A stretch of DNA of 6,080 nucleotides, from positions 1 to 6,080 of the forward strand of contig JAHFRO010000141.1 of assembly GCA_023266245.1 (NCBI GenBank). The letters run 5' to 3'. The notes under the pieces were generated by a model. The model was not told where the DNA came from, did no database searches, and saw only the letters and a list, made by a program, of their open reading frames with translations. Source of the DNA: Betaproteobacteria bacterium (GTDB lineage: Bacteria > Pseudomonadota > Gammaproteobacteria > Burkholderiales > SG8-41). The position numbers and the translations under genes were made by a program. This document shows positions 1 through 5,724 of the stretch, piece by piece. Every line of letters begins with the position of its first letter. Positions within the stretch are counted from its first letter, which is position 1.

Positions 1-1358
1 AGGTCATCAATGCCGCCACCGAGGAGGTAATGGCCCGCGTGCCGGCGGGCACGCCGCAGGACGTGGATCGGGCGGCGCGTGCCGCGCGCGATGCGTTCGA
101 GACGTGGGCGGCGACGCCGGTGGAAAAGCGCGCTGAATGGTTGCAATCCATCGCCGACGGGCTCGCCGCGCGCGCCGATGAGATCGCACGCACCATCACC
201 GCGGAAGTCGGCATGCCGCTCAAGCTCTCGCAGCGCATCCAGGCGGCGCTGCCGCCGCAGGTCATGGCGAGTTACGCCCGACTGGTGCGCGAGTTCCGGT
301 TCGAGGAGAGAATCGGCAACTCGCTGGTGGTGCATGAGCCGGTCGGCGTGGTGGGGGCGATCACGCCGTGGAATTTCCCGCTGCACCAGGTGGTGGCCAA
401 GATCGCGCCGGCGCTTGCTGCGGGCTGCACCGTGGTGCTGAAGCCAAGCGAAGTGGCGCCGATCTCGGCTTTCCTGCTGGCCGAGGTGGTGCATGCGTCG
501 GGGCTGCCGCGCGGAGTATTCAACCTGGTGTGCGGCACCGGGCCGGTGGTGGGCGAGGCGATCGCCCGGCACCCGGACCTAGACATGGTTTCGTTTACCG
601 GCTCGACGCGCGCCGGCAAGCGCGTCTCCGAGCTTGCGGCGCAGACCGTGAAGCGCGTGGCGCTGGAGCTCGGCGGCAAATCCGCCTCCATCGTGCTCGA
701 GGATGCGGATTTCGTGCGCGCGATCAAGGCGACGGTGAACTCGTGCTATCTCAACTCGGGTCAGACCTGCACCGCGCAGACGCGACTGCTGGTGCCCGAG
801 TCGCGCTACGAAGAGGCGGCGAAGCTTGCGGTCGAGGCCGCCAGGAGCTTCAATGCAGGCGACCCGATGAACGCGGAGACGAGACTCGGCCCGCTCATCT
901 CGGCGACGCAGCGCGAGCGCGTCAGGAGCTACATCAGGAAGGGCGTCGAGGAAGGCGCTCAACTGCTGCTCGGCGGGGTGGAACCGCCGCCCGGGCTCGG
1001 CAAGGGCTATTTTGTGCAGCCGACCGTGTTCGGTCGCGTCAAACCCGGTATGACGATCGCGCAGGAGGAGATCTTCGGCCCGGTGCTCTCGATTCTGACC
1101 TACCGGGACGAGGACGAGGCGGTGCACATCGCGAACGACACGGTGTACGGGCTCGCGGGCGCGGTGTGGTCGAAGGACGAGGAGCACGCAAGGCGAATTG
1201 CGCGCCGCATCCGCGCCGGGCGGGTCGAGGTGAACGGCGGGGCATTCAACCTGCTGGCGCCGTTCGGCGGCTACAAGCAGTCCGGGCACGGGCGCGAGTT
1301 CGGCCGCTTCGGGCTGGAGGAATTTCTCGAAGTAAAATCACTGCAGCTTGCGGAATAA
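1..1358 (+). CDS. Aldehyde dehydrogenase family protein (5' partial)
   Basis: This is an NAD(P)+-dependent aldehyde dehydrogenase that oxidises an aldehyde to the carboxylate in the cytoplasm. The frame is open from base 3 (VINAATEEVMARVPAG), a typical ALDH N-terminal stretch, so the Met at base 30 is internal and roughly 20-40 residues lie upstream of the window. 451 residues are visible. Family landmarks are all present: the PWNFP segment with the oxyanion Asn (bases 366-380), the KPSE cofactor motif, the FTGST Rossmann segment, the general-base Glu in LELGGK (codon 666-668), the nucleophilic Cys in GQTC (codon 768-770), EEIFGP, and the C-terminal PFGGYKQSG. The enzyme therefore looks catalytically intact. 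The substrate cannot be read from the sequence; the family covers aliphatic, aromatic and semialdehyde substrates. The receptor gene starts 2 nt after its TAA, which suggests one operon linked to carboxylate uptake. The family call is very secure and the substrate is unknown. Confidence 0.96.
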   Translation, partial: VINAATEEVMARVPAGTPQDVDRAARAARDAFETWAATPVEKRAEWLQSIADGLAARADEIARTITAEVGMPLKLSQRIQAALPPQVMASYARLVREFRFEERIGNSLVVHEPVGVVGAITPWNFPLHQVVAKIAPALAAGCTVVLKPSEVAPISAFLLAEVVHASGLPRGVFNLVCGTGPVVGEAIARHPDLDMVSFTGSTRAGKRVSELAAQTVKRVALELGGKSASIVLEDADFVRAIKATVNSCYLNSGQTCTAQTRLLVPESRYEEAAKLAVEAARSFNAGDPMNAETRLGPLISATQRERVRSYIRKGVEEGAQLLLGGVEPPPGLGKGYFVQPTVFGRVKPGMTIAQEEIFGPVLSILTYRDEDEAVHIANDTVYGLAGAVWSKDEEHARRIARRIRAGRVEVNGGAFNLLAPFGGYKQSGHGREFGRFGLEEFLEVKSLQLAE

Positions 1359-1360
1359 GT

Positions 1361-2497
1361 ATGAAGCCAGCAGGTGCTGAATTTGGGCCGCGTGTTGAAC
1401 GGCGATGCTTCCGTCCGTTCGAACACGCGGAATTAAACCGGCGCTTGCGTCCGGTTTTAATGCTACTTGGCGTCTTGGCGGTTAATTTTTGTTTTTCCCC
1501 CGCGCACGGCGAAGAGTTTCCTTCGAAGCCGGTCAGGGTCGTGATCCCGTATCCGATCAGCGGACCCACCGACATCCGGGGATCTTCACGGATGACCAAG
1601 ACCTACAAGCTGATCGCGCAACACGCGCCGCCGGCGATCTCGGACACGCTGGCGCGCACGGTTGCGCAGGCAGTCCGCACCGGCTCGCGCTACCCGGTAG
1701 TGCTCGAGCGCCGTCCGGGCGGGGCCACCACGCGCGGCGCAACGACCGTTGCGCGATCGTCAGCGGACGGGCACACGCTGCTGCTCGCGAGCAACGCCAC
1801 CATCGTCATCAATCCAAACTACTTCTACGGCGTGGATTACAACCCGTCGCGCGATTTCGTGCTGGTCGCGCCGCTTGCCACGATGCCGTTCGTGCTGCTG
1901 GTGAATTCGGGTTTGCCGGTGGACACTCCGCAGCAGCTCGTCGGATGGCTCAAGCCGCGCCTCGGGGAAATCAACTACGGGTCCTCCGGCGACGGGAGCA
2001 CCGGGCACCTGGCGGGCGAGCTCTTCCGCCGCATGACCGGTGTTGAGGTGGTGCATGTTTCCTATAACGGCGGACTGCCTGCCCTGAACGGTCTTGCGAC
2101 GGGACAGGTCTCGCTGATGTTTGCCGCGCTGCCGCTCGCCCTGCCGTATCTTTCGAGCGAGCACTTCAAGGTGCTGGGCATCGCAAGCGCCAGGCGCTTT
2201 GCGCTGTTGCCCGAGTTGCCGACGCTGGCTGAAACGGGCCTGCCGGGGTTCGAGGTCGAAGCCTGGTACGGTGTGTTTGCGCCGGCGCGCACGCCGGCTG
2301 CCGCCACCGTCTGGCTGAACGAGCGCATAGCGGCCGCCATCTCAAATCACGCGACGCGGTTCCAACTCGCCGCGCTCGGCCTCGAGGCCGTGACGGCGCC
2401 GCTTGAGCAGTTCGCCACGCGCATCAACTCCGAGTCCGAAAAGTGGGCGCCGGTGTTGCGCGCGAACCGCATACCGTTCCGGGACCCCGCCTCCTGA
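1361..2497 (+). CDS. Bug/TctC-family periplasmic tripartite tricarboxylate transporter receptor
   Basis: This is an extracytoplasmic solute-binding protein of the Bug/TctC family, whose members usually bind carboxylates or related small polar compounds. From ATG 1361 it is 378 residues, long for a family that is usually about 320-330. An Arg-rich stretch (27-30), a hydrophobic core (31-45) and a likely cleavage after SPAHG (about residue 50) form a signal peptide, but it sits behind an unusually long leader of about 30 residues. Mature landmarks are FPSKPVRVVIPYP (53-65), ERRPGG (116-121), ADGHTLLLASN (135-145), NYGSSGDGSTGHLAGELF (205-222), VHVSYNGG (231-238), ALNGLATGQV (241-250) and WYGVFAPARTP (302-312). 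About 24 extra residues separate PTD (69-71) from SDTLARTVAQ (94-103), where ordinary members run on directly. ATG 1361 has only a weak GGA upstream; TTG 1445 and ATG 1460 are alternative starts placed directly before the signal core. No TctA/TctB membrane genes are in the window, so it is probably an orphan receptor, as is common in Burkholderiales. Confidence 0.9.
   Translation: MKPAGAEFGPRVERRCFRPFEHAELNRRLRPVLMLLGVLAVNFCFSPAHGEEFPSKPVRVVIPYPISGPTDIRGSSRMTKTYKLIAQHAPPAISDTLARTVAQAVRTGSRYPVVLERRPGGATTRGATTVARSSADGHTLLLASNATIVINPNYFYGVDYNPSRDFVLVAPLATMPFVLLVNSGLPVDTPQQLVGWLKPRLGEINYGSSGDGSTGHLAGELFRRMTGVEVVHVSYNGGLPALNGLATGQVSLMFAALPLALPYLSSEHFKVLGIASARRFALLPELPTLAETGLPGFEVEAWYGVFAPARTPAAATVWLNERIAAAISNHATRFQLAALGLEAVTAPLEQFATRINSESEKWAPVLRANRIPFRDPAS
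1388..1430. repeat. Stable inverted repeat near the start of the receptor gene
   Basis: The left arm CCGCGTGTTGAACGG (1388-1402) and right arm CCGTTCGAACACGCGG (1415-1430) pair over 15 bp with a single bulged base, enclosing a 12-nt loop. It falls in codons 10-24 of the receptor gene if translation starts at 1361. It could be a processing or attenuation hairpin between the dehydrogenase and the receptor, or a remnant of a small palindromic repeat. No U-tract follows, so it is not a classical intrinsic terminator. Confidence 0.7.
1433..1460. repeat. Second inverted repeat before the receptor signal peptide
   Basis: TTAAACCGG (1433-1441) pairs with CCGGTTTTAA (1451-1460) with one extra T. The interior CGCTTGCG can extend the stem, leaving a very small loop. 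It lies 2 nt after the preceding hairpin and ends on the first base of the alternative ATG at 1460. Its role is unknown. Together the two hairpins fill most of the doubtful leader of the receptor gene, which favours a non-coding or regulatory origin for that stretch. Confidence 0.6.
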
Positions 2498-2500
2498 TCC

Positions 2501-2538
2501 GAAAGTGAACAGTGATCGTTCATCATTCATCGCTGTTC
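2501..2538. repeat. Convergent intergenic repeat with weak hairpin
   Basis: The 29-bp gap between the receptor stop and the MFS transporter stop holds GTGAACAG (2505-2512) followed by CGTTCATCATTCATC (2517-2531). The 15-mer recurs exactly at 3904-3918. GAACAGTGAT (2507-2516) and ATCGCTGTTC (2529-2538) can form a 10-bp stem with one G:U pair and a 12-nt loop, overlapping the MFS stop codon. It might act as a weak bidirectional terminator, but it is AT-rich with no clear T-tract, so that role is speculative. Confidence 0.5.
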
Positions 2539-3756
2539 TTCGGGCGGCTTGACCGCGCTGAACATCCTGAGCAGCAGCAGGTCGTAGACGATCTTCAACG
2601 CTCCGCAGATCACGAGCGGCCAGCCGAAGACGGACAGCGTGAGCAGGTAACCCGCCAACGTCGGACTGATCGCGGACGCCAGGCTGCGCGGCACCGCGGT
2701 CACGCTCGCCGCAGCGGGCCGCTCTTCGGGCGACACCACGGCCATGACGTAGGACGAGCGCACCGGCACGTCCATCTGGGAGAGCGCGCTCCTCAGGCAC
2801 AGGAACAGGATCGCGAGCGGCAGCGTCGGCATGAGCGGCACGAGGATGAGGAACACGTTCGCCGGCAGGTGGGTGAATACCATGGTGTTGACGAGCCCGA
2901 AGCGTTCCGCGATCCGCGACGCAACCAGGAACGACACCGCGCTCAGGATGTTGGTCCAGAAGAAGATCGTTGCCGCCGTGGCGATCGAGAGCTCGAAGCG
3001 CTGGAACAGCCACAGCGCGATCAGTGACTGCACCGCGAAGCCGCCGCCGAACGCGTCGATGCTGAACAGCGCCGCCAGCGAGTAGACGATCTTCCTCGAT
3101 TTGCCCAGCGGCGCGCGCCGCGCGTCCTGCGGCACCTCGATCGCAGGCGACAGCGTGCGATAGAGCAACAGGCTGGCGGCACCGAGCGCCCCGTAGGCGA
3201 GGAACATGGACTGCACCGCGGCCTTGGGCTCGAGACCGAGCCAGGCGCCGAGCAGCGCGGGAATCCCTGCCGCCTGCGCGCCGAGGGCGGCGACGAGCGA
3301 CCCGATCAGGCTGTAGCGCGCAAACAGCGCGGTGCGTGACTGCGGGGTCACCGCGTGGGCAAGCATAGAGTGCTCCAAAGGTGCGAACACAGTCACATCA
3401 CTGCTGGCGGGGTTGAGGACGCCGAGCGCGGCGATGAGCAGCAGCGGCCAGAAGTCGGACGTCCGGGTGAGAGCGACGCTGGCGAGAATCAGCATCAGCG
3501 AAGCGGCCATGAGCAGGCTGCGGCTGCGATAGCGATGTGCAATAAGACCGACACCCAGCGTCATGGAGCCGGCTCCGAACAGCGTTGCGGTAATGATGAT
3601 GCCCACTTCGAGCGCGTCGAAGCCGAGCAGGGTGAGGTAAAAGGGCAGCAGCAGACTGATGTAGCCGTCGCCGAATGCGCGCAGCGCGCGGGTCCACAGC
3701 AGCACGCGGGCGTCACGCAGGGTGCCGGGCGGCAGCAGGAGAGAGGAAAGCGGCAT
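2527..3756 (-). CDS. Major facilitator superfamily (MFS) transporter
   Basis: This is an inner-membrane secondary transporter of 409 residues, a normal length for a 12-helix MFS protein. Hydrophobic segments come in two sets separated by a basic, hydrophilic loop at about residues 203-222 (rich in R and K). The loop between helices 2 and 3 carries a degenerate motif A, GLIAHRYRSRS (70-80), in which the usual acidic residue is replaced by His. A second copy in the C-terminal half reads ASRIAERFG (279-287). Another notable stretch is LRSALSQMDVPVRSSYVMAVV (321-341), with charged residues inside or beside helices. ATG 3756 is chosen because GGGG lies just upstream, although the spacing is short; a TTG at 3777 would add seven residues and has no evident ribosome binding site. 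The gene is convergent with the receptor and divergent from the glutathione transferase, so it is probably transcribed alone. The substrate and direction (uptake or efflux) cannot be inferred. Confidence 0.9.
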   Translation of the reverse strand: MPLSSLLLPPGTLRDARVLLWTRALRAFGDGYISLLLPFYLTLLGFDALEVGIIITATLFGAGSMTLGVGLIAHRYRSRSLLMAASLMLILASVALTRTSDFWPLLLIAALGVLNPASSDVTVFAPLEHSMLAHAVTPQSRTALFARYSLIGSLVAALGAQAAGIPALLGAWLGLEPKAAVQSMFLAYGALGAASLLLYRTLSPAIEVPQDARRAPLGKSRKIVYSLAALFSIDAFGGGFAVQSLIALWLFQRFELSIATAATIFFWTNILSAVSFLVASRIAERFGLVNTMVFTHLPANVFLILVPLMPTLPLAILFLCLRSALSQMDVPVRSSYVMAVVSPEERPAAASVTAVPRSLASAISPTLAGYLLTLSVFGWPLVICGALKIVYDLLLLRMFSAVKPPEEQR

Positions 3757-3805
3757 TTTCCCCGCGAAGCCTAGCAAGAAAGCGGCGGAAGCATCATCAT
3801 CTCAG

Positions 3806-3835
3806 TTTACTCGCGCGCGGCGATGTTGGTAGGAT
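3806..3835 (+). promoter_or_regulatory. Candidate sigma-70-type promoter for the GST-pta unit
   Basis: TTTACT (3806-3811) and TAGGAT (3830-3835) are separated by 18 bp, and each matches 4 of 6 bases of the -35 and -10 consensus. Transcription would start near 3842 and leave an untranslated leader of about 100 nt containing the repeats at 3848-3920. The position in a divergent intergenic gap is right for a promoter, but the matches are modest and this is a prediction only. Confidence 0.27.
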
Positions 3836-3847
3836 GCACCTCTTGTA

Positions 3848-3920
3848 GTGATGAGTGCGGAGTGATGAGTGCAGAGTGAGTCTAGCCGCAGGCGGGATGC
3901 TCTCGTTCATCATTCATCAT
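3848..3920. repeat. Short tandem repeats and partner arm upstream of the GST gene
   Basis: Two 14-bp units, GTGATGAGTGCGGA (3848-3861) and GTGATGAGTGCAGA (3862-3875), differ at one base and are followed by a partial GTGAG. About 25 nt further on is CGTTCATCATTCATCAT (3904-3920). The GATGAGTG and CATTCATC segments can pair with G:U wobbles, so the leader may fold into a long imperfect hairpin. The second arm repeats the 15-mer at 2517-2531. This looks like a degenerate dispersed intergenic repeat rather than coding sequence. Confidence 0.6.
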
Positions 3921-3930
3921 TGTTTTTCAT

Positions 3931-3936
3931 GGGAGA
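3931..3936 (+). promoter_or_regulatory. Ribosome binding site fixing the GST start
   Basis: GGGAGA lies 5 nt before ATG 3942 and is the best Shine-Dalgarno match in the region. It supports that start over an upstream in-frame GTG at 3855, which would translate the repeat sequence. Confidence 0.75.
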
Positions 3937-3941
3937 CCCCG

Positions 3942-4643
3942 ATGATAGACGTCTACAGCTGGCCCACGCCCAACGGTCACAAGGTGCACATCATGCTCGA
4001 GGAGACCGGGCTCGAGTACCGCGTGCACGGCATCAATATCCGCAACGGCGATCAGTTCAAGCCCGAGTTCCTGAAGATCAGCCCCAATAACCGCATTCCC
4101 GCGATCGCCGATCACGACGGGCCCAGCGGCAAGCCGCTCTCTCTGTTCGAGTCCGGCGCGATTCTGCTCTATCTCGCGTCCAAAGCCGGCAAGTTGCTGC
4201 CGCAGGACCTGCACGCGCGCTGGGCCTGCGTGCAGTGGCTCATGTGGCAGATGGGGGGCGTGGGCCCGATGTTCGGTCAGGCCAATCACTTCCGCCGCTA
4301 CTCCAGGGAAAAAATCCAGTACGCGATCGACCGTTACACCAACGAGGCGAACCGTCTCACGCGCGCGCTCGACAAGCGGCTCGGGGAAGCGCGCTATGCC
4401 GCGGGCAACGAGTACACGATCGCGGACATCGCAATCTTCCCGTGGATGCGCGGCGCCGAGAACCGCGGCGTCAATGTCGAGGAGTATCCCAACGTCAAGC
4501 GCTGGTTCGACGAGATCAACGCCAGGCCCGCGGTGCAGCGGGGCGTGAAGGTGCTCGCCGAGGTGCAAGCCATCAACGTCGCGCCGCATGACGACAAGTC
4601 ATGGGAGATCATGTTCGGCAAGGTGCAGTTCCAACGGCGCTAG
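3942..4643 (+). CDS. yfcG: Nu-class glutathione S-transferase / disulfide-bond oxidoreductase, YfcG-like
   Basis: This cytosolic glutathione transferase has 233 residues. The thioredoxin-fold N-terminal domain starts MIDVYSWPTPNGHKV; Thr9 and Asn11 match the TPN residues of E. coli YfcG that contact glutathione or its disulfide, and no active-site Cys or Tyr is present at that place, as expected for the Nu class. Further landmarks are SPNNRIPAI (48-56) with the conserved cis-Pro, the glutathione-binding ESGAILLYLA (70-79), WLMWQMGGVGPMFGQ (99-113), close to the YfcG helical domain, and the C-terminal folding motif NEYTIADIAIFPW (156-168). Known family members reduce disulfides with glutathione and have weak transferase activity, which is the likely role here. 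The protein is about 18 residues longer than YfcG, with an extra tail after residue 210. ATG 3942 is set by the GGGAGA site. The pta gene starts 31 nt downstream and is likely co-transcribed, though no functional link is obvious. Confidence 0.93.
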   Translation: MIDVYSWPTPNGHKVHIMLEETGLEYRVHGINIRNGDQFKPEFLKISPNNRIPAIADHDGPSGKPLSLFESGAILLYLASKAGKLLPQDLHARWACVQWLMWQMGGVGPMFGQANHFRRYSREKIQYAIDRYTNEANRLTRALDKRLGEARYAAGNEYTIADIAIFPWMRGAENRGVNVEEYPNVKRWFDEINARPAVQRGVKVLAEVQAINVAPHDDKSWEIMFGKVQFQRR

Positions 4644-4650
4644 AGACCCG

Positions 4651-4682
4651 GTGACCAGTGAACGGTGAACGGATGTGAACGG
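4651..4682 (+). repeat. GTGAACGG tandem repeat spanning the pta start codon
   Basis: GTGAACGG occurs at 4658-4665, 4665-4672 and 4675-4682, preceded by the related GTGACCAG (4651-4658). The third copy begins with the GTG start codon of the phosphotransacetylase gene, and the GGTGA within the second copy (4664-4668) is the only Shine-Dalgarno-like sequence at suitable spacing. The repeat unit resembles GTGAACAG at 2505-2512, so it belongs to the same family of intergenic low-complexity repeats. Confidence 0.7.
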
Positions 4683-5691
4683 CATCCTTGACGCGTGCGT
4701 CGCTCGGGCGCGCGCGGGCGGCAAGCGCCTGGTTTTTCCCGAGGGGCATGACGGGCGCATCGTTGCGGCCGCAAGGAGGCTGAAGGACGATGGGATCGCG
4801 ATTCCGGTTCTGCTTGGTCCGAGCGGCGAGATCGGCGCGGCAGCCGCGCGCGCGGGCGTCTCTCTCGATGGCATTGTCGCGTTCGATCCGGAGGAAAGCG
4901 GCCGGCTGGGGGTGTACGCCAGTCTCTATTCGGCCGGCCGGCCGAACGTGAGCGTGAAGGTCGCAGAGCGCCTGGTGCGCAAGCCGCTGTTCCACGCTGG
5001 AATGATGGTCAGGGCCGGAGACGCGGATGCAATGATCGCCGGCGCGGCGACCACTACCGGACGCGTGATCGAGGCAGGGCTGATGACCGTGGGGCTTGCC
5101 GACGGGATCCGCACGCCGTCGAGCTTTTTCCTGATGATCGTCCCGGGCAGGGAGGGGGAAGCCGAAAGGGGCTTCATCTACGCGGACTGCGCGGTAAACG
5201 TGGATCCGGATCCCGAGGCGCTCGCCGACATCGCGCTCGCCTCCGCAGAAAGTTGCCGCATGCTTCTGCGCGAGCAGCCCCGCGTCGCGCTGCTCTCGTT
5301 TTCCACCAAAGGCAGCGCGCGGCATGCGCGCGTCGAAAAGGTGACCCGCGCGCTTGCGCTCGCCCGGGAACGCGCGCCGGACCTCGCCATAGACGGCGAA
5401 CTGCAGGCCGACGCGGCTCTCGTGCCTCAGGTGGCGGCGCAGAAGTTGAAGGACGAAAGCCCGGTCGCGGGTAAAGCGAACGTCCTCGTTTTTCCCGACC
5501 TCGACGCGGGAAACATCGGCTACAAGCTCACCCAGTGCATGGCGGGCGGGCGCGCCATCGGCCCGGTGCTGCAGGGATTCGCGCGACCGATCAGCGACCT
5601 CTCTCGCGGCGCAAGCGTCGAGGACATCGTCGCCACGGCCGCGATCGTCCTGGCCCTAGGAGTTTGCCGGCCTTTCGTCCGACAAACTTAG
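4675..5691 (+). CDS. pta: Phosphate acetyltransferase (PTA/PTB family)
   Basis: This enzyme interconverts acetyl-CoA plus phosphate with acetyl phosphate plus CoA in the cytoplasm. At 338 residues it is the short, single-domain form, without the N-terminal DRTGG/AAA-like part of E. coli Pta. Landmarks are KRLVFPEGHDGR (17-28), GDADAMIAGA (115-124), SFSTKGSA (208-215), FPDLDAGNIGYKLTQ (273-287), AIGPVLQGFARPISDLSRG (294-312) and SVEDIV (314-319). Ser310 and Arg311 of the SRG motif correspond to the catalytic pair known from the Methanosarcina enzyme. A phosphate butyryltransferase is possible, but the SRG-type C-terminus favours acetyl. Translation begins at GTG 4675, because an in-frame TGA at 4666 blocks anything upstream. 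The conserved fold ends near AAIVLA (322-327); the last 11 residues are encoded by a palindromic repeat that also supplies the TAG. No acetate kinase gene is in the window. The gene follows the GST gene closely and is convergent with citrate synthase. Confidence 0.93.
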   Translation: MNGILDACVARARAGGKRLVFPEGHDGRIVAAARRLKDDGIAIPVLLGPSGEIGAAAARAGVSLDGIVAFDPEESGRLGVYASLYSAGRPNVSVKVAERLVRKPLFHAGMMVRAGDADAMIAGAATTTGRVIEAGLMTVGLADGIRTPSSFFLMIVPGREGEAERGFIYADCAVNVDPDPEALADIALASAESCRMLLREQPRVALLSFSTKGSARHARVEKVTRALALARERAPDLAIDGELQADAALVPQVAAQKLKDESPVAGKANVLVFPDLDAGNIGYKLTQCMAGGRAIGPVLQGFARPISDLSRGASVEDIVATAAIVLALGVCRPFVRQT

Positions 5692-5692
5692 G
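5655..5692. repeat. REP-like palindrome 1 within the 3' end of pta
   Basis: CCTAGGAGTTTG (5655-5666) pairs with CAAACTTAGG (5683-5692) apart from two bulged bases, and CGG (5668-5670) pairs with CCG (5679-5681) around a CCTTTCGT loop. The core, read in reverse complement as GTCGGACGAAAGGCCGGC, resembles the core of the adjoining palindrome. The element encodes residues 328-338 of the phosphotransacetylase and its stop codon. Confidence 0.7.
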
Positions 5693-5724
5693 AATTCGTC
5701 GGCCGAAGGTCGGACGAATTCCTA
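5689..5724. repeat. REP-like palindrome 2, bounded by the stop codons of two convergent genes
   Basis: TAGGAATTCGTC (5689-5700) and GACGAATTCCTA (5713-5724) are perfect 12-nt inverted arms. The inner GGCC and GGTC add four pairs (one G:U) around a GAA loop, with one bulged G. The first three bases are the pta TAG, and the last three are the reverse complement of the citrate synthase TAG. It probably separates or attenuates the convergent transcripts. There is no T-tract on either side, so a textbook intrinsic terminator is not claimed. Confidence 0.85.

Noticed and set aside
579..1289. 236-codon antisense open frame opposite the dehydrogenase
   Set aside because: The translation has no recognisable motifs and a shadow-like composition, while the opposite strand has a complete conserved enzyme.
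368..1360. Long open frame on the + strand running through the dehydrogenase and joined to the receptor gene
   Set aside because: Its translation over this part is an Arg/Gly/Ala-rich shadow of the aldehyde dehydrogenase frame, a known effect of high GC. Only the part after 1361 resembles a protein family.
1481..1500. T-rich run as an intrinsic terminator after the dehydrogenase
   Set aside because: It encodes the hydrophobic signal peptide (AVNFCFSP) of the receptor, and the nearest hairpin ends more than 20 nt upstream.
2342..3013. 223-codon open frame on the - strand overlapping the MFS gene
   Set aside because: It is rich in Arg and Ala with no hydrophobic helices or known motifs, and it lies in another frame of a clear membrane transporter.
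2342..3777. TTG at 3777 as the start of the MFS transporter
   Set aside because: It would add seven residues without a ribosome binding site, while ATG 3756 has GGGG just upstream and gives a usual length.
3848..3880. Possible CRISPR-like array
   Set aside because: There are only two adjacent 14-bp units with no spacers and no cas genes; these are simple tandem repeats.
3855..3941. N-terminal extension of the glutathione transferase from GTG 3855
   Set aside because: It would translate the intergenic repeat (LSFIIHHCF), lacks a ribosome binding site, and precedes a normal family N-terminus that has GGGAGA at good spacing.
3927..4589. 220-codon antisense open frame opposite the glutathione transferase
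   Set aside because: The + strand frame matches YfcG closely along its length, and the antisense translation matches nothing I recognise.
4675..5691. C-terminal domain of a MaeB-type malic enzyme
   Set aside because: Such enzymes carry a PTA-like domain, but an in-frame stop precedes the GTG start and the gene upstream is a glutathione transferase, so this is a stand-alone PTA.
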